Source: Sphingobium sp. (GTDB lineage: Bacteria > Pseudomonadota > Alphaproteobacteria > Sphingomonadales > Sphingomonadaceae). From it: DNA of 64,000 bases. Positions 25,475-34,323 of the stretch are shown piece after piece (position 1 is the first letter of the stretch; every line of letters starts with the position of its first letter). The notes under the pieces are model-generated. The model had not been told where the DNA came from, did no database searches, and saw only the letters and a list, made by a program, of their open reading frames with translations. The position numbers and the translations under genes are program-made. Location: assembly GCA_035196065.1 (NCBI GenBank), contig CP136575.1, positions 1,021,001 through 1,085,000 on the forward strand. The letters are read 5' to 3'.

Positions 25475-25499
25475 AAGGCGCCCAGGCGTTGGGCGCCTT
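25475..25499. terminator. Hairpin between convergent tetR and SCP2 genes
   Basis: Perfect inverted repeat AAGGCGCCCA / TGGGCGCCTT with a 5-nt loop lies exactly between the two converging stop codons. It has no long T tract, so it may act as a weak bidirectional terminator or an RNA end-stabilising structure. Confidence 0.55.
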
Positions 25500-25816
25500 C
25501 AGCGACCGCGCGACAGCGCCCCGTCGATCCGCATTGCAAGCCCCATGTCACCTTCGATCTTCAGGCGCGCCGTCATCATCGCCTGCGCGGCGCCGAGGGT
25601 GCCCTCGCTCATGGCGGCGAAATCGGCGATGCTCTGCTTGAGCGTGCACTGAGCGGGACGGTCCTCGTTGTCGACGACGTTGGGCACCGCGGTCGCATCG
25701 ATCACCACGACGCCCTCGGGCCCGAAGTCGAACTTCACCACCGCGCCGAGGCCGCAGTCCTCACCCACCGCGTCCTTCAGCCCGGCGGTCACCTGGGCAA
25801 GCGCATCACTTGTCAT
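25499..25816 (-). CDS. SCP2 sterol-binding domain protein
   Basis: A 105-residue single-domain protein of the sterol carrier protein 2 fold. The order GAVVKFDFGPEGVVVID, then CTLKQSIADFAAMSEG, then AMMTARLKIEGDMGLAM is typical. Such proteins bind a hydrophobic ligand, often an acyl-CoA or sterol, and may deliver it to enzymes. The ATG at 25816 has GGGAG 8 nt upstream. It is divergent from the flavoprotein monooxygenase, and the operator at 25886 lies between them, so both probably serve the same hydrophobic substrate. Confidence 0.85.
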   Translation of the reverse strand: MTSDALAQVTAGLKDAVGEDCGLGAVVKFDFGPEGVVVIDATAVPNVVDNEDRPAQCTLKQSIADFAAMSEGTLGAAQAMMTARLKIEGDMGLAMRIDGALSRGR

Positions 25817-25885
25817 CTCTTCCACTCCCTATCTGCTCTCCCGCAGCGAATCGCGGGCACCGGGTCTTAACGGCTCCCATTCAAT

Positions 25886-25904
25886 CACAACAGTTGTTAT
25901 TTTA
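25886..25904. promoter_or_regulatory. Third copy of the amine-module TetR operator
   Basis: CACAACAGTTGTTATTTTA, with the palindromic core ACAAC-A-GTTGT, matches the 24788 element at 15 of 19 positions. It lies between the divergent SCP2 and monooxygenase genes, 49 bp before the monooxygenase ATG. Confidence 0.6.
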
Positions 25905-25953
25905 TTCCGGTCAGTCTATCTGTTGGCGAAATCCACACGGGAGAGCCCACAGA

Positions 25954-27417
25954 ATGGCCCAGCATTTCGACGTCCTGATCATCGGCGCAGGCATTTCAGG
26001 CATCGGTTCGGCCTGCCATCTCAAGACCCAGCTTCCGGGCAAGAGCTTCGCCGTTCTCGAAGCGCACGAGAGCTTCGGCGGCACCTGGCTGATCCATCGC
26101 TATCCTGGCATTCGCTCGGACAGCGACCTGTTCACCTTCGGCTACCGCTTCAAACCGTGGGAGGGGCCGCCGATCGCCAGCGGCGCCGAGATCATGCGCT
26201 ATCTCGGCGAGGTGATCGAGGAATATGCGCTCGGCCCGCAGATCCGCTATGGTCGCCGTGTGGTCTCGGCCGACTGGCGCAGCGCCGAGCGCCATTGGGT
26301 GGTCCGCGTCGCGGTCGCAGGGTCGGAGGAGATCGAAGAATATACCGCCCATTTCCTGTGGTCCTGTGCAGGTTATTATCGCCACGATCAGGGCTATACG
26401 CCCGACTGGCCGGGGCTTGCCGACTTCGCCGGACGGCTGATCCATCCGCAGGCCTGGCCCGAGGACATCGACCTTTCGGACAAGCGGGTAGTGGTGGTAG
26501 GCTCGGGTGCCACCGCGGCAACGCTGGTTCCGGCGCTCGCCGGCAAGTGCGGCGCGCTCACCATGCTGCAGCGCTCGCCGACCTATTTCTATCCCGGCAG
26601 CAACCGCAACGAACTCGCCGAAACGCTGCGCGGGCTCGATGTCGACCCAGCGTGGATCCACGAGATCGTGCGCCGCAAGGTTCTGGCCGACCAGAAGGTC
26701 GCGACCGATCTCGCGCTCGCCTATCCCGCTGCGGCCAAGCAGATGCTGATCGAGGGCGTTCGCGAACAGGCAGGGCCCGGCGTCGATATCGAGACCCACT
26801 TCACCCCGCGCTATGATCCGTGGCGCCAGCGGATCGCCTTCGTGCCCGACGGCGACCTGTTCAAGGCGCTCAAGAGCGGCGCATTCGAAATCGTCACCGA
26901 CCGGATCGAAAAGTTCGTGCCCGAGGGCATCGTGCTCGAATCCGGCCGGACACTCGAGGCTGACGTGGTCGTCTCGGCGACCGGATTCAATCTCGCAGTG
27001 CTGGGGGATGTCACCCTCCATGTCGACGGCGCAGCGGTCGACATTTCCTCAGAGATGACCTGGCGGGGCGTGATGATGACGGGCGTGCCCAACCTCGTGT
27101 GGACCTATGGCTATTTCCGCGCGAGCTGGACGCTGCGGGTCGACCTGCTGGGCGATTTCATGTGCCGCATGCTGCGCCATATGGCGGCGAACGGGTGGCA
27201 GACCGTCGAGGCGGGGCCCCGTGCGCACGAGCAGGGCATGGTTCGCACGCCCTGGATGGAAGGGCAGGACTTCGCCCCTGGCTACATGCAGCGCGGCGGA
27301 CACATCCTTCCCCGCCGCGGCGAAGGGCAGGAATGGACCCACACGCAGGATTACTGGACGGAACGCGACGAGCTTCCAAAAATCGACTTCACCGAGGCAC
27401 CCCTGACGTTCCGCTGA
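25954..27417 (+). CDS. Flavin-containing (Baeyer-Villiger-type) monooxygenase
   Basis: FAD/NADPH oxygenase of 487 residues. The N-terminal FAD fold VLIIGAGISGIGSACHL is followed by GGTWLIHRYPGIRSDSDLFTFGY, the marker stretch of class B flavoprotein monooxygenases; the NADPH fold VVVVGSGATAATLVPAL lies near residue 180. A Baeyer-Villiger fingerprint FxGxxxHxxxWP is not perfectly matched (FAGRLIHPQAWPE is close). It would insert oxygen into a ketone or oxidise a heteroatom such as nitrogen. The ATG at 25954 has GGAGAG upstream. It is divergent from SCP2, with the TetR operator between, linking it to the amine module. The 166 bp after it hold no gene. Confidence 0.9.
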   Translation: MAQHFDVLIIGAGISGIGSACHLKTQLPGKSFAVLEAHESFGGTWLIHRYPGIRSDSDLFTFGYRFKPWEGPPIASGAEIMRYLGEVIEEYALGPQIRYGRRVVSADWRSAERHWVVRVAVAGSEEIEEYTAHFLWSCAGYYRHDQGYTPDWPGLADFAGRLIHPQAWPEDIDLSDKRVVVVGSGATAATLVPALAGKCGALTMLQRSPTYFYPGSNRNELAETLRGLDVDPAWIHEIVRRKVLADQKVATDLALAYPAAAKQMLIEGVREQAGPGVDIETHFTPRYDPWRQRIAFVPDGDLFKALKSGAFEIVTDRIEKFVPEGIVLESGRTLEADVVVSATGFNLAVLGDVTLHVDGAAVDISSEMTWRGVMMTGVPNLVWTYGYFRASWTLRVDLLGDFMCRMLRHMAANGWQTVEAGPRAHEQGMVRTPWMEGQDFAPGYMQRGGHILPRRGEGQEWTHTQDYWTERDELPKIDFTEAPLTFR

Positions 27418-27583
27418 AGGCCGGGCGCAGGTGAACGAGAGTTTCTTCCCTCACGGGCCCCAAGTGGTGTCCGACCCGGCCACGAGTGCCCGTCTCGCCG
27501 CGCTCGCGCCTCGATAGCGGGCTTCATCGTTCATTCATCGCCACTAATGCTCCACTTATTCAAATCATGATGGGATTGCCTTT

Positions 27584-27725
27584 ATGTACTGGTACAAATT
27601 GATACTCGGGCTGATGCTCTCTGCACAGTCCATGACCGCATCGGCCGATCCGGCCGACACGCCTCAGAGGGACCTCGTGGTTCGCGGCGGTCAGACCATC
27701 GCCATGCAGATCAACGACCAGCCAG
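27584..27725 (+). pseudogene. Secreted protein truncated by the insertion element
   Basis: ATG at 27584 begins a clear signal peptide (MYWYKLILGLMLSAQSMTASA) followed by about 26 residues of a mature protein (LVVRGGQTIAMQINDQPG). The reading is cut where the IS6-family inverted repeat begins at 27726 and then runs into element sequence. The original protein cannot be identified; its missing part is not found on the far side of the element. Confidence 0.45.
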
Positions 27726-28566
27726 GGTGCTGTCAGTCTAATGCGAACCGCTCTCCACTGGATGCAATGATCCTCAACTTTGCAATTCTTTAGTTCACAA
27801 GGTTTTGCCACTCGACCAGTGCGGCCGAGCGTCGAAGCTTGAATGTGGTTCGGTCGACGAGGTGGCGTTCCTGGGAAAAGTGGTTGTGGAAGGAAGCATG
27901 GACTGAAGCAAATTTCTGTAGGGACTTCATTTGCCGAAATCGCAGCATCGCCCGTTCTCGTCGTCGAAAGGGGAGGTGGCTGTTTTCAGCTCGGTTGTTT
28001 AGCCAGCGTCCCATCTCCCGCCGCTCTACATTGCCCAGTTCCTTCATGGCGGCAGGGTAGGAGCGTAGTCCATCAGTAACGATTTCTTCTGCCTGTCCAT
28101 GGCGTTTCATGGCTTTCTTCAGAAAGCGTAAAGCTGCGGATTTGTCGCGTTTCCGAGTGACGTAGCTTTCCAGAACCTCACCCTCGTGGTCTACAGCACG
28201 CCATAAATAAACCATCTCGCCGTTGAGTTTGACGTACATCTCATCAAGGTGCCAACGCCAGTGTTTGAAGCCGCGCATCCGGTTTACCCGCTGGCGCCGG
28301 ATGTCTGCAGCAAACAGTGGACCAAACCTGTTCCACCACAGCCTCACCGTCTCGTGACACACGTCGATGCCGCGCTCGAATAGTAGGTCTTCAACGTTTC
28401 GCAGCGACAACGGAAAGCGGACATACAGCATCACCGCGAGACGGATGATCTCCGGTGACGAGTTGAAATAGCGGAAGGGACTGGCGGATTTGCGGCGTCG
28501 AGACATGACGCCGCTTAGCCTTCAAACGCCCTCGCTACCAGCAGGTGCATTTGCTTTGACAGTGCC
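27726..28566. mobile_element. IS6-family insertion sequence
   Basis: An 841-bp element bounded by imperfect terminal inverted repeats: left GGTGCTGTCAGTCTAATGC, right (inverted) GGCACTGTCAAAGCAAATGC. It contains one transposase gene. The 8 bp outside each end (CCAGCCAG and AGCGAGGC) do not match, so there is no target-site duplication; this fits replicative IS6 transposition followed by deletion or recombination. Both flanking genes are truncated exactly at the element ends. Confidence 0.82.
27790..28506 (-). CDS. IS6-family DDE transposase
   Basis: A 238-residue transposase with the compact IS6/IS26 architecture: a short N-terminal HTH region (RFPLSLRNVEDLLFERGI), then a DDE domain with WHLDEMYVKLNG (first Asp), VTDGLRSYPAA (second Asp) and NNRAENSHLPFRRRERAM (Glu). 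The length matches the family and the frame is intact, so the element may be active. IS6 enzymes form cointegrates and can delete adjacent DNA, which would account for the two truncated genes beside it. Confidence 0.93.
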   Translation of the reverse strand: MSRRRKSASPFRYFNSSPEIIRLAVMLYVRFPLSLRNVEDLLFERGIDVCHETVRLWWNRFGPLFAADIRRQRVNRMRGFKHWRWHLDEMYVKLNGEMVYLWRAVDHEGEVLESYVTRKRDKSAALRFLKKAMKRHGQAEEIVTDGLRSYPAAMKELGNVERREMGRWLNNRAENSHLPFRRRERAMLRFRQMKSLQKFASVHASFHNHFSQERHLVDRTTFKLRRSAALVEWQNLVN

Positions 28567-29403
28567 AGCGAGGCGGGGTTCCGGGTGGTCGCCCCGGACA
28601 TTCGGGGTTTTGGCGAAAGCGGCAAACCCGATCCCGTCGAGGACTACACCCTGCTGCACAGTGCCGGAGATGTGGTTGCGCTGCTGGCTGCCCTGGACGA
28701 GCCAGGTGCGCTTCTGGTCGGGCACGATCTGGGTGCATGGATTGCGGCTTATGCTGCAAGGCTCAGGCCAGACCTGTTTCCGGCCCTGGCCCTGATCAGC
28801 ACGGTCGTCGGCCCGCGGGAAGCGCAGCGTCCCAGCACGGGCTGGGCAGCGCTGGAGGCGCAGTTTGGTGGCAAGTCGCACCACCACTACTTCCAGCAAC
28901 CGGGTCTCGCCGAAGCCCAGCTTGATGCTGACATCGCCAAGTCGCTGCGGGGCATTCATTTCGCCATTTCAGGGCAGGCCACGGGAGCCCAGCGCTGGCG
29001 GCTGTTCGTGAGGCCCGGTGAAACCGTGCTTGATGTGTTGCCGGATCCCGGCTTTACCCCATCATGGCTGGGCGAAGAGGCGTTCGGTGAATACGTCCGG
29101 CAATACAGCAAAGCCGGGTTTGTGGCCCCCTTGGCACACTACCGCTGCCGCGATCGCAATTGGGACCTGACCGCCGCCCTGGCCGGGCAACCCGTGACCC
29201 AGCCCGCCATGTTCATCGGCGGCGCGGCCGATCCCGTCATGGATCTGATGCATCCACTTTATGATGCGATGGAGCAGACTTACCCCGGGCTGGTCTCCAA
29301 GACCCTGCTGGAAAACATCGGCCACAGCGCGCCGGAAGAAGCCCCGGAAGCCGTTTCGAACGCACTGGTGGCATTCTGCACGGCGTATGGGTTGAAGCAT
29401 TGA
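28567..29403 (+). pseudogene. Alpha/beta hydrolase (epoxide-hydrolase type) missing its N-terminus
   Basis: Immediately after the IS end the frame reads SEAGFRVVAPDIRGFGESGKP, the familiar stretch that follows the HGFP oxyanion motif in epoxide-hydrolase-like proteins. LLVGHDLGAW carries the nucleophile Asp (residue position normally about 105), and ENIGHSAPEEAP carries the catalytic His. The first roughly 40-50 residues, including the oxyanion-hole HGxP, are missing and were evidently removed by the IS. An internal GTG (28585) could start a shortened protein, but it would lack the oxyanion hole, so activity is unlikely. Confidence 0.8.
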
Positions 29404-29564
29404 AGGATCGGCCGCCCAGACGATGCGCCCGACGGCAATTGCCACTTCCTGACGTCGGCACACGACGAATCCGCACAATCCGTTCAGCAGATCGCAACCC
29501 GATTACCGGTGCGGATCCCGAGGCCAAGCGGGACGGAAAACTGCCATGCGAATGATTGAAAAGG

Positions 29565-29609
29565 TGGTGAGCCCTGCTGGGTTCGAACCAGCGACCTACT
29601 GATTAAAAG
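29565..29609 (-). repeat. 3' half of a tRNA-Lys gene (attachment-site scar)
   Basis: On the minus strand the sequence from the anticodon loop CTTTTAA (anticodon TTT) through ATCAG, the T arm GCTGGTTCGAACCCAGC and the acceptor end AGGGCTCACCA is intact, but no matching 5' half (acceptor GAGCCCT, D arm) precedes it. This is the usual remnant left where an integrative element uses a tRNA 3' end as attachment site. The CCA end points left, placing host DNA to the left and the acquired element to the right. Confidence 0.7.
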
Positions 29610-29863
29610 TTCATATTCAATAGCTTAGCAGAAATTCGCTCTGCAGCGCTATAGTTCGCAATTTCCGACAGTTGGGCCCATCTTGCCGCCAACACCGGAT
29701 CGCTAAAACACGCAGCAGTTCGAGGGCTTTTTATCCCTCTTGCTTCCACTGTGCTGACGAAAATTCCGCGTACAACAACTGATATCACTTGGGACTCCAG
29801 CGGTTCTCTTGTCTGGGATCTACGCAGAAAATCGCACTTCTTCCTTTCTATACTATAAATCAA
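29603..29863 (-). CDS. Hypothetical small protein ending in the att scar
   Basis: An 86-residue frame from a TTG, more A+T-rich than its surroundings; its stop codon TAA is supplied by the tRNA anticodon-loop sequence. A hydrophobic stretch SQVISVVVRGIFVSTVEA is followed by a helical C-terminus. No family is recognised, and the frame may be a gene fragment fused to the attachment site. Nothing else is seen between 29404 and 29934. Confidence 0.28.
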   Translation of the reverse strand: MIYSIERKKCDFLRRSQTREPLESQVISVVVRGIFVSTVEARGIKSPRTAACFSDPVLAARWAQLSEIANYSAAERISAKLLNMNF

Positions 29864-29934
29864 TATGTTGCTTGACCATCCTGGTTAATCTGAGCAGCTG
29901 TCCGTCACGATTACATGGCAACGGCAGGTGCAGA

Positions 29935-30522
29935 ATGCCCAGACTGACCAAACGAATTGTGGAAGGCGCAACGCCCAAGGTCAAAGAGTATTACCTTTGG
30001 GATGAGGACATTCCGGGCCTGGGCCTGCGTGTGCTGCCTTCAGGTCGGAAGCAGTACATTGTGCAGTACCGGGCGGGGAGACGATCCCGGCGGATCTCGC
30101 TGGGGCCACATACCGTACTGACCGCGGAGCAGGCACGCGCCAACGCCTTGGCTATTCTAAGCGATGCACGGAGCGGAAAAGATCCCGCAGCCGCCTGCGA
30201 ACTGCTGGAGCATGCCCCTTGCCTGCCCGACAACCCTTGGGTAATCACAGGAATGCTGCCGGGTGCCCGGCTAACTGATCTTCAGCCCTTCTGGCAGAGG
30301 GTGCGTGCCCGAGCCGGTCTGTCAGAGGTTCGTATCCATGACCTGCGGCACACGTTCGCCTCGACGGCGATTGCGGCTGGCCATTCATTGCCCATCATCG
30401 GGAAGCTGCTGGGGCATACTCAGGTGCAGACTACCGCGCGCTACGCTCATCTTGCCGCTCAGCCGGCCATGCTGGCAGCTGAATCCATCACAAAAGTCCT
30501 GGACGGCGCGCTGACGGCTTAA
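29935..30522 (+). pseudogene. Tyrosine-family integrase with internal deletion
   Basis: The N-terminal domain is that of DUF4102-type phage/island integrases (LTKRIVEGATPKVKEYYLWD, IPGLGLRVLPSGRKQYIVQYR). After about residue 80 it jumps straight to the C-terminal catalytic part: IHDLRHTFASTAIAAGH (Arg of HxxR), IGKLLGHTQVQTTARYAHL (His/Arg and the Tyr nucleophile). The core-binding domain and the first catalytic Arg, some 200 residues, are missing, giving 195 instead of about 400 residues. It is in frame but almost certainly inactive. It lies beside the tRNA-Lys scar and is the relic of the enzyme that inserted the island. Confidence 0.8.
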
Positions 30523-30546
30523 CATCGGTGTCGAACTTTTCGAAAT

Positions 30547-30684
30547 GTGCCTGGTGGGGTTGGCAACAAGTGGGACATCACCGGCACTCTGCTGGGCGGT
30601 CGCTTGGCCGCCGCTGTAGTCTTCGCCCTGATCCGCCGCAGCTACCTTGCCGATCTTGCACAAATGGCCCCCGCGAAAGTCTGA
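30547..30684 (+). other. Unidentified short reading frame in an otherwise empty gap
   Basis: From a GTG, 45 codons read through WDITGTLLGGRLAAAVVFALIRRSYLAD to a TGA at 30682. The amphipathic, arginine-containing C-terminus looks like a fragment of a larger protein. I recognise no family. The rest of 30523-30824 shows no gene. Confidence 0.2.
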
Positions 30685-30824
30685 CACATAAACCATATTG
30701 CTGAACTAACTTAGGCTTATGTCCCGGTGTCGGCTTGGCGCTCATTCTCGCTGCGGCGGAGACTTTCCTATCCGAAAACCCCGCGAAAAGAAGCCTAAAG
30801 AAACGTTTTTTATGATATGCACTT

Positions 30825-31937
30825 TTACAGAACCGAACTGATCGCGATGTGGTGATAGCCGAGGTCACGGGCGACGGCTTCGTGGATGACTTGGCCTGCG
30901 TGTACGTTCAGCCCAGCGGCGAGGTGGGGGTCGCTGCGCAAGGCGGCTTGCCAGCCATGTCCAGCTATCTTCAGGGCGTAAGGCAGCGTCACATTGTTGA
31001 GGGCATAGGTGCTGGTGCGAGCGACCGCGCCCGGCATATTCGCGACGCAGTAATGCACAATGTCGTCGACAATGAAGGTTGGATCCGCGTGCGTAGTGGC
31101 GCGGCTGGTTTCGAAGCATCCACCCTGGTCAATCGCAACATCGACCAGCACGGCCCCCGGCTTCATGGTCTTGAGCATGTCGCGGGTGACCAGCTTGGGC
31201 GCGGCGGCCCCCGGCACAAGCACCGCTCCGATGACCAGATCGGCTTCGGCAACCTGCTGGGCAAGGCTGGCCCGGCCCGAAAATAAAGTCCGTGCGCGCC
31301 CGGCGAAATGGGTATCAAGCCGCTCCAGCACGGCGGCGTCCCGGTCCAGAATCGTGACATCGGCGCCCAAACCGACCGCCATTTGAGCGGCATTGAAGCC
31401 AACCACGCCGCCACCGATCACCACAACTCTGGCGGGCAAAACGCCCGGCACACCTCCCAAAAGGACGCCGCGGCCGCCGTGCGCCTTTTCGAGCGCCGTT
31501 GCCCCGGCCTGGACGGCCATGCGGCCCGCCACCTGGCTCATCGGTTTTAGCAAGGGCAAGGAGTTATCGGGGGCGGTCACGGTTTCATAGGCAATTGCCG
31601 TGACCCCGCTTTTGACGAGGTCAGCCGTCTGCTCGGGATCAGGGGCAAGGTGGAGATAGGTGTAAAGGATCTGCCCTTCCCGCAGCATGGCACGTTCGCC
31701 CGCCTGGGGTTCCTTCACTTTCACGATCATTTCGCAGGCGGCGAAGATTTCCTGCGCAGTGGCTTTTATCGCAGCGCCAGCAGCGATGTAATCGGCATCG
31801 CTGGCACCAATCCCGTTACCAGCACTACATTCGACCCAGACTTCGTGCCCATGCGAAACCAGTTCACGCACGCTTTCCGGCGTCAGGCCAACGCGATACT
31901 CGTGATTCTTGATCTCTTTGACTGTACCAACACGCAT
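30825..31937 (-). CDS. ald: Alanine dehydrogenase
   Basis: NAD-dependent interconversion of L-alanine with pyruvate and ammonium. The N-terminus [20 protein letters not shown] is diagnostic (substrate-binding Arg in the RVGLTP block); the Rossmann segment [20 protein letters not shown] lies near residue 170. It has 370 residues, the family length. The ATG at 31937 has GGGAG upstream; the longer frame adds 26 unlikely residues. It is last in a TonB receptor-SDR-FAH hydrolase-symporter-ald run. In this regulon it would regenerate pyruvate from the alanine formed by pyruvate-dependent aminotransferases and release ammonium. Confidence 0.95.
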   Translation of the reverse strand: MRVGTVKEIKNHEYRVGLTPESVRELVSHGHEVWVECSAGNGIGASDADYIAAGAAIKATAQEIFAACEMIVKVKEPQAGERAMLREGQILYTYLHLAPDPEQTADLVKSGVTAIAYETVTAPDNSLPLLKPMSQVAGRMAVQAGATALEKAHGGRGVLLGGVPGVLPARVVVIGGGVVGFNAAQMAVGLGADVTILDRDAAVLERLDTHFAGRARTLFSGRASLAQQVAEADLVIGAVLVPGAAAPKLVTRDMLKTMKPGAVLVDVAIDQGGCFETSRATTHADPTFIVDDIVHYCVANMPGAVARTSTYALNNVTLPYALKIAGHGWQAALRSDPHLAAGLNVHAGQVIHEAVARDLGYHHIAISSVL

Positions 31938-32024
31938 CGCGCACTCCCTTGTTGCGAACGCTTTTGCGCCGCAGTGAAAAGCCTGAAATTTGCTGTTCCG
32001 TGGCTCGTTAACCACACGGTCGGG

Positions 32025-33407
32025 TCAGTTGGGCACCAGCAGTTCTTCCCGCACGATCTGACGCGATTGCAGGCGGCGGGTGATGATCCCGTGGCGCCGA
32101 CGATCCAAAGGAAAATTCCATGCCAGCGCAGCCATCGCCAGGTGGAACAACAGCGGAATGCCCAGGAAGATCGCGGCCAGTCCCCAATTGGCAAAATCGG
32201 TGTTGGGCTGGTTGACCCGGTATCCGACCAGTTGCAACAGGTTGAAGGCCACCGCGCCGCCCAGCGCCATGGCGATCTTGATCAGGACCATCTGGACCGC
32301 AAACAGATTGCCCGCCTTGTTCGTCCCGCTTTTCATGGTGTCATAATCAATGACGTCGCCAAGCACCGCGCCGGGCAGAAAGTTGGCCGGAGCCATCAGG
32401 AAAGCCTGCACGATGACCAGCGGAAAAAGATAAGGCAGCGCCTGTTCACCCTTGGGCAGGAGCAGCGCGATCGGAGCCAGCAAGGCTGCTGCGCCAATAC
32501 AGAAAGCCCAGACCCGGTGACGGTCGTACCGCGGCAGTATCCGCGACCATAGCGGCAGCGCCATCACCTGTATCAGGAACAACAGCCCCATGATCATCGC
32601 GAACCATTCGTCCAGCTTCATGTAGTAGCTGTAGAAGATGAAGGCACAACCGACGAACACACCCTGGCCCAGTCCCCAAAGCGTGACGATGGTGAAAAGC
32701 CTGCGGGCCGGCAACGAGCGCAAGATCGTCTTGCCGACGCCCCTTAGGGTAGTCGGCTTGTGGTCAAGCTTGCGCCCCTGCGGGACCAGCCACAGGCACA
32801 GCAATACGGCAACCGGCATGGAAATCGCATAGACCCAAGAGATCAGGCTCAATGCCGCGCCATCAACCTTGGAACTGCCGCCGAACATGCCCAGCGTGAT
32901 TGGCACCAGGTAAAAGGTCAATGCACCCGCGATATTGAAACCCCCGACAAACATCCCGATCCGGGCCCGTTCGTTATAGTCCCGGCTTAGTTCCGCCCCC
33001 CAAGCAGAACGCGGCACTTCGAACATGGTAAAGCCAGTGTAGAGCACTTGCGACCAGATCAGGAAGTACACCCAGGTAGCATCGCGGGGCGGCGAAAAGA
33101 GCTGAAACACGGCAATCACGCAAAAGATGATTGCCGCTGCAATCCAGGGCTTGCGGCTGCCGAACCGGCTTCGCGTGCGATCGGACAAATAGCCCATGAC
33201 CGGATCATTAAGGGCATCGATCACCCGGCTGAGCCCGGCCACGGTCCCAATCTGGGCTAGGGTGATGGCCGTGTTGGCAGCGTAGTGAGTGGGCAGCACG
33301 GTATAGACGGCGCCCGCGACCAGGGCATGTGACATTGCCGGCAAGCCGAAAGCGACCAGCTGCGTGCCGGACAGCGATCTATTGTTGTTACTCTCCCCGC
33401 TAGCCAC
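32025..33407 (-). CDS. GPH-family cation symporter
   Basis: Twelve-helix MFS transporter of the glycoside-pentoside-hexuronide:cation group, 460 residues. The loop after TM2 reads DPVMGYLSDRTRSRFGSRKPWI, and after TM4 VPRSAWGAELSRDYNERARIG, both diagnostic. It shares a run with a TonB receptor, which suggests sequential outer- and inner-membrane passage of one substrate. The following alanine dehydrogenase is 87 bp away. Family members usually carry sugars, but here the neighbours are peptide and acid enzymes, so the cargo may be a peptide fragment or an organic acid. Confidence 0.9.
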   Translation of the reverse strand: MASGESNNNRSLSGTQLVAFGLPAMSHALVAGAVYTVLPTHYAANTAITLAQIGTVAGLSRVIDALNDPVMGYLSDRTRSRFGSRKPWIAAAIIFCVIAVFQLFSPPRDATWVYFLIWSQVLYTGFTMFEVPRSAWGAELSRDYNERARIGMFVGGFNIAGALTFYLVPITLGMFGGSSKVDGAALSLISWVYAISMPVAVLLCLWLVPQGRKLDHKPTTLRGVGKTILRSLPARRLFTIVTLWGLGQGVFVGCAFIFYSYYMKLDEWFAMIMGLLFLIQVMALPLWSRILPRYDRHRVWAFCIGAAALLAPIALLLPKGEQALPYLFPLVIVQAFLMAPANFLPGAVLGDVIDYDTMKSGTNKAGNLFAVQMVLIKIAMALGGAVAFNLLQLVGYRVNQPNTDFANWGLAAIFLGIPLLFHLAMAALAWNFPLDRRRHGIITRRLQSRQIVREELLVPN

Positions 33408-33446
33408 GCTTCACTCCATGCTTGTTTCGTGCGACGCGCGGGCCGT

Positions 33447-34292
33447 CTATCGTGAGTTCACGACCGTTTGCTGCTGAATTCCGAGACCTTCGATCCCCAA
33501 CTTAATTCGATCGCCAACCTCTAGAAACAACGGCGGCTTCTGCCCCATTCCAACGCCGGGCGGAGTGCCGGTGGAAATCACGTCGCCGGGCATGAGAGTC
33601 ATGAACTGGGATACATAACTGATGAGAAAGGCCGGCTTGTAAACCATGGTCGAGGTCGAACCGTCCTGAAAACGCTTCCCGTTGACTTCCAGCCACATAT
33701 GCAGCGCGGTCGGGTCCGCAATCTCGTCGCGGGTTACCAGCCATGGCCCGATCGGCCCGAAGGTGTCGCAGCCCTTGCCCTTGTCCCAGGTGCCAGACCG
33801 GTCCAACTGAAATTCACGTTCGGACACATCGTTGATCAGGCAGTATCCGAACAGATGATCCATGGCCTCGGCTTCGCTGACATATTTGGCGCGACGCCCG
33901 ATGACCAGGCCCAGTTCGACCTCCCAGTCCAGCTTGGTCGAGCCGCGCGGCTTTTGGATGTCATCGTCCGGCCCGCAGATTGCGGAATTGGCCTTTAGGA
34001 AAACCACCGGCTCTGGCGGCACCTCGGCGCCGGTTTCACGCGCGTGGTCAGAATAGTTGAGGCCTATACAGACAAATTTGCTGACACCGGAGACGCAAGG
34101 ACCAATCCGCGTTCCGGCTTGAACAAGAGGCAGAGATTCCAGGTCAATGGCCCCCAACCCCAGATCATGCCCGCGCTCCAACGCAGCGCCGTCGATGTCG
34201 CCGATCAGACCTGATAGATCGCGCATGCCTCCCTGGCCATCCAACACGCCGGGCTTTTCCGAACCCGCAGGTCCATGACGGAAGAATTTCAC
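33447..34292 (-). CDS. Fumarylacetoacetate-hydrolase-family diketo acid hydrolase
   Basis: C-C bond hydrolase of 281 residues. The core reads KFVCIGLNYSDHARETG, then VFLKANSAICGPDDDI, DWEVELGLVIGR (metal-binding Glu) and GTPPGVGMGQKP. The whole sequence closely follows 2,4-diketo-3-deoxy-L-fuconate hydrolase, which splits its substrate to pyruvate and lactate, and the adjacent SDR resembles the dehydrogenase acting one step earlier. The GTG start at 34292 has AAGGAAA about 6 nt upstream; the longer frame lacks family similarity. Whether the substrate is a true deoxy-sugar acid or a related diketo acid is open. Confidence 0.87.
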   Translation of the reverse strand: MKFFRHGPAGSEKPGVLDGQGGMRDLSGLIGDIDGAALERGHDLGLGAIDLESLPLVQAGTRIGPCVSGVSKFVCIGLNYSDHARETGAEVPPEPVVFLKANSAICGPDDDIQKPRGSTKLDWEVELGLVIGRRAKYVSEAEAMDHLFGYCLINDVSEREFQLDRSGTWDKGKGCDTFGPIGPWLVTRDEIADPTALHMWLEVNGKRFQDGSTSTMVYKPAFLISYVSQFMTLMPGDVISTGTPPGVGMGQKPPLFLEVGDRIKLGIEGLGIQQQTVVNSR

Positions 34293-34323
34293 GCGCAGTT
34301 TCCTTTTTCGCTTGTTTGCAGGT

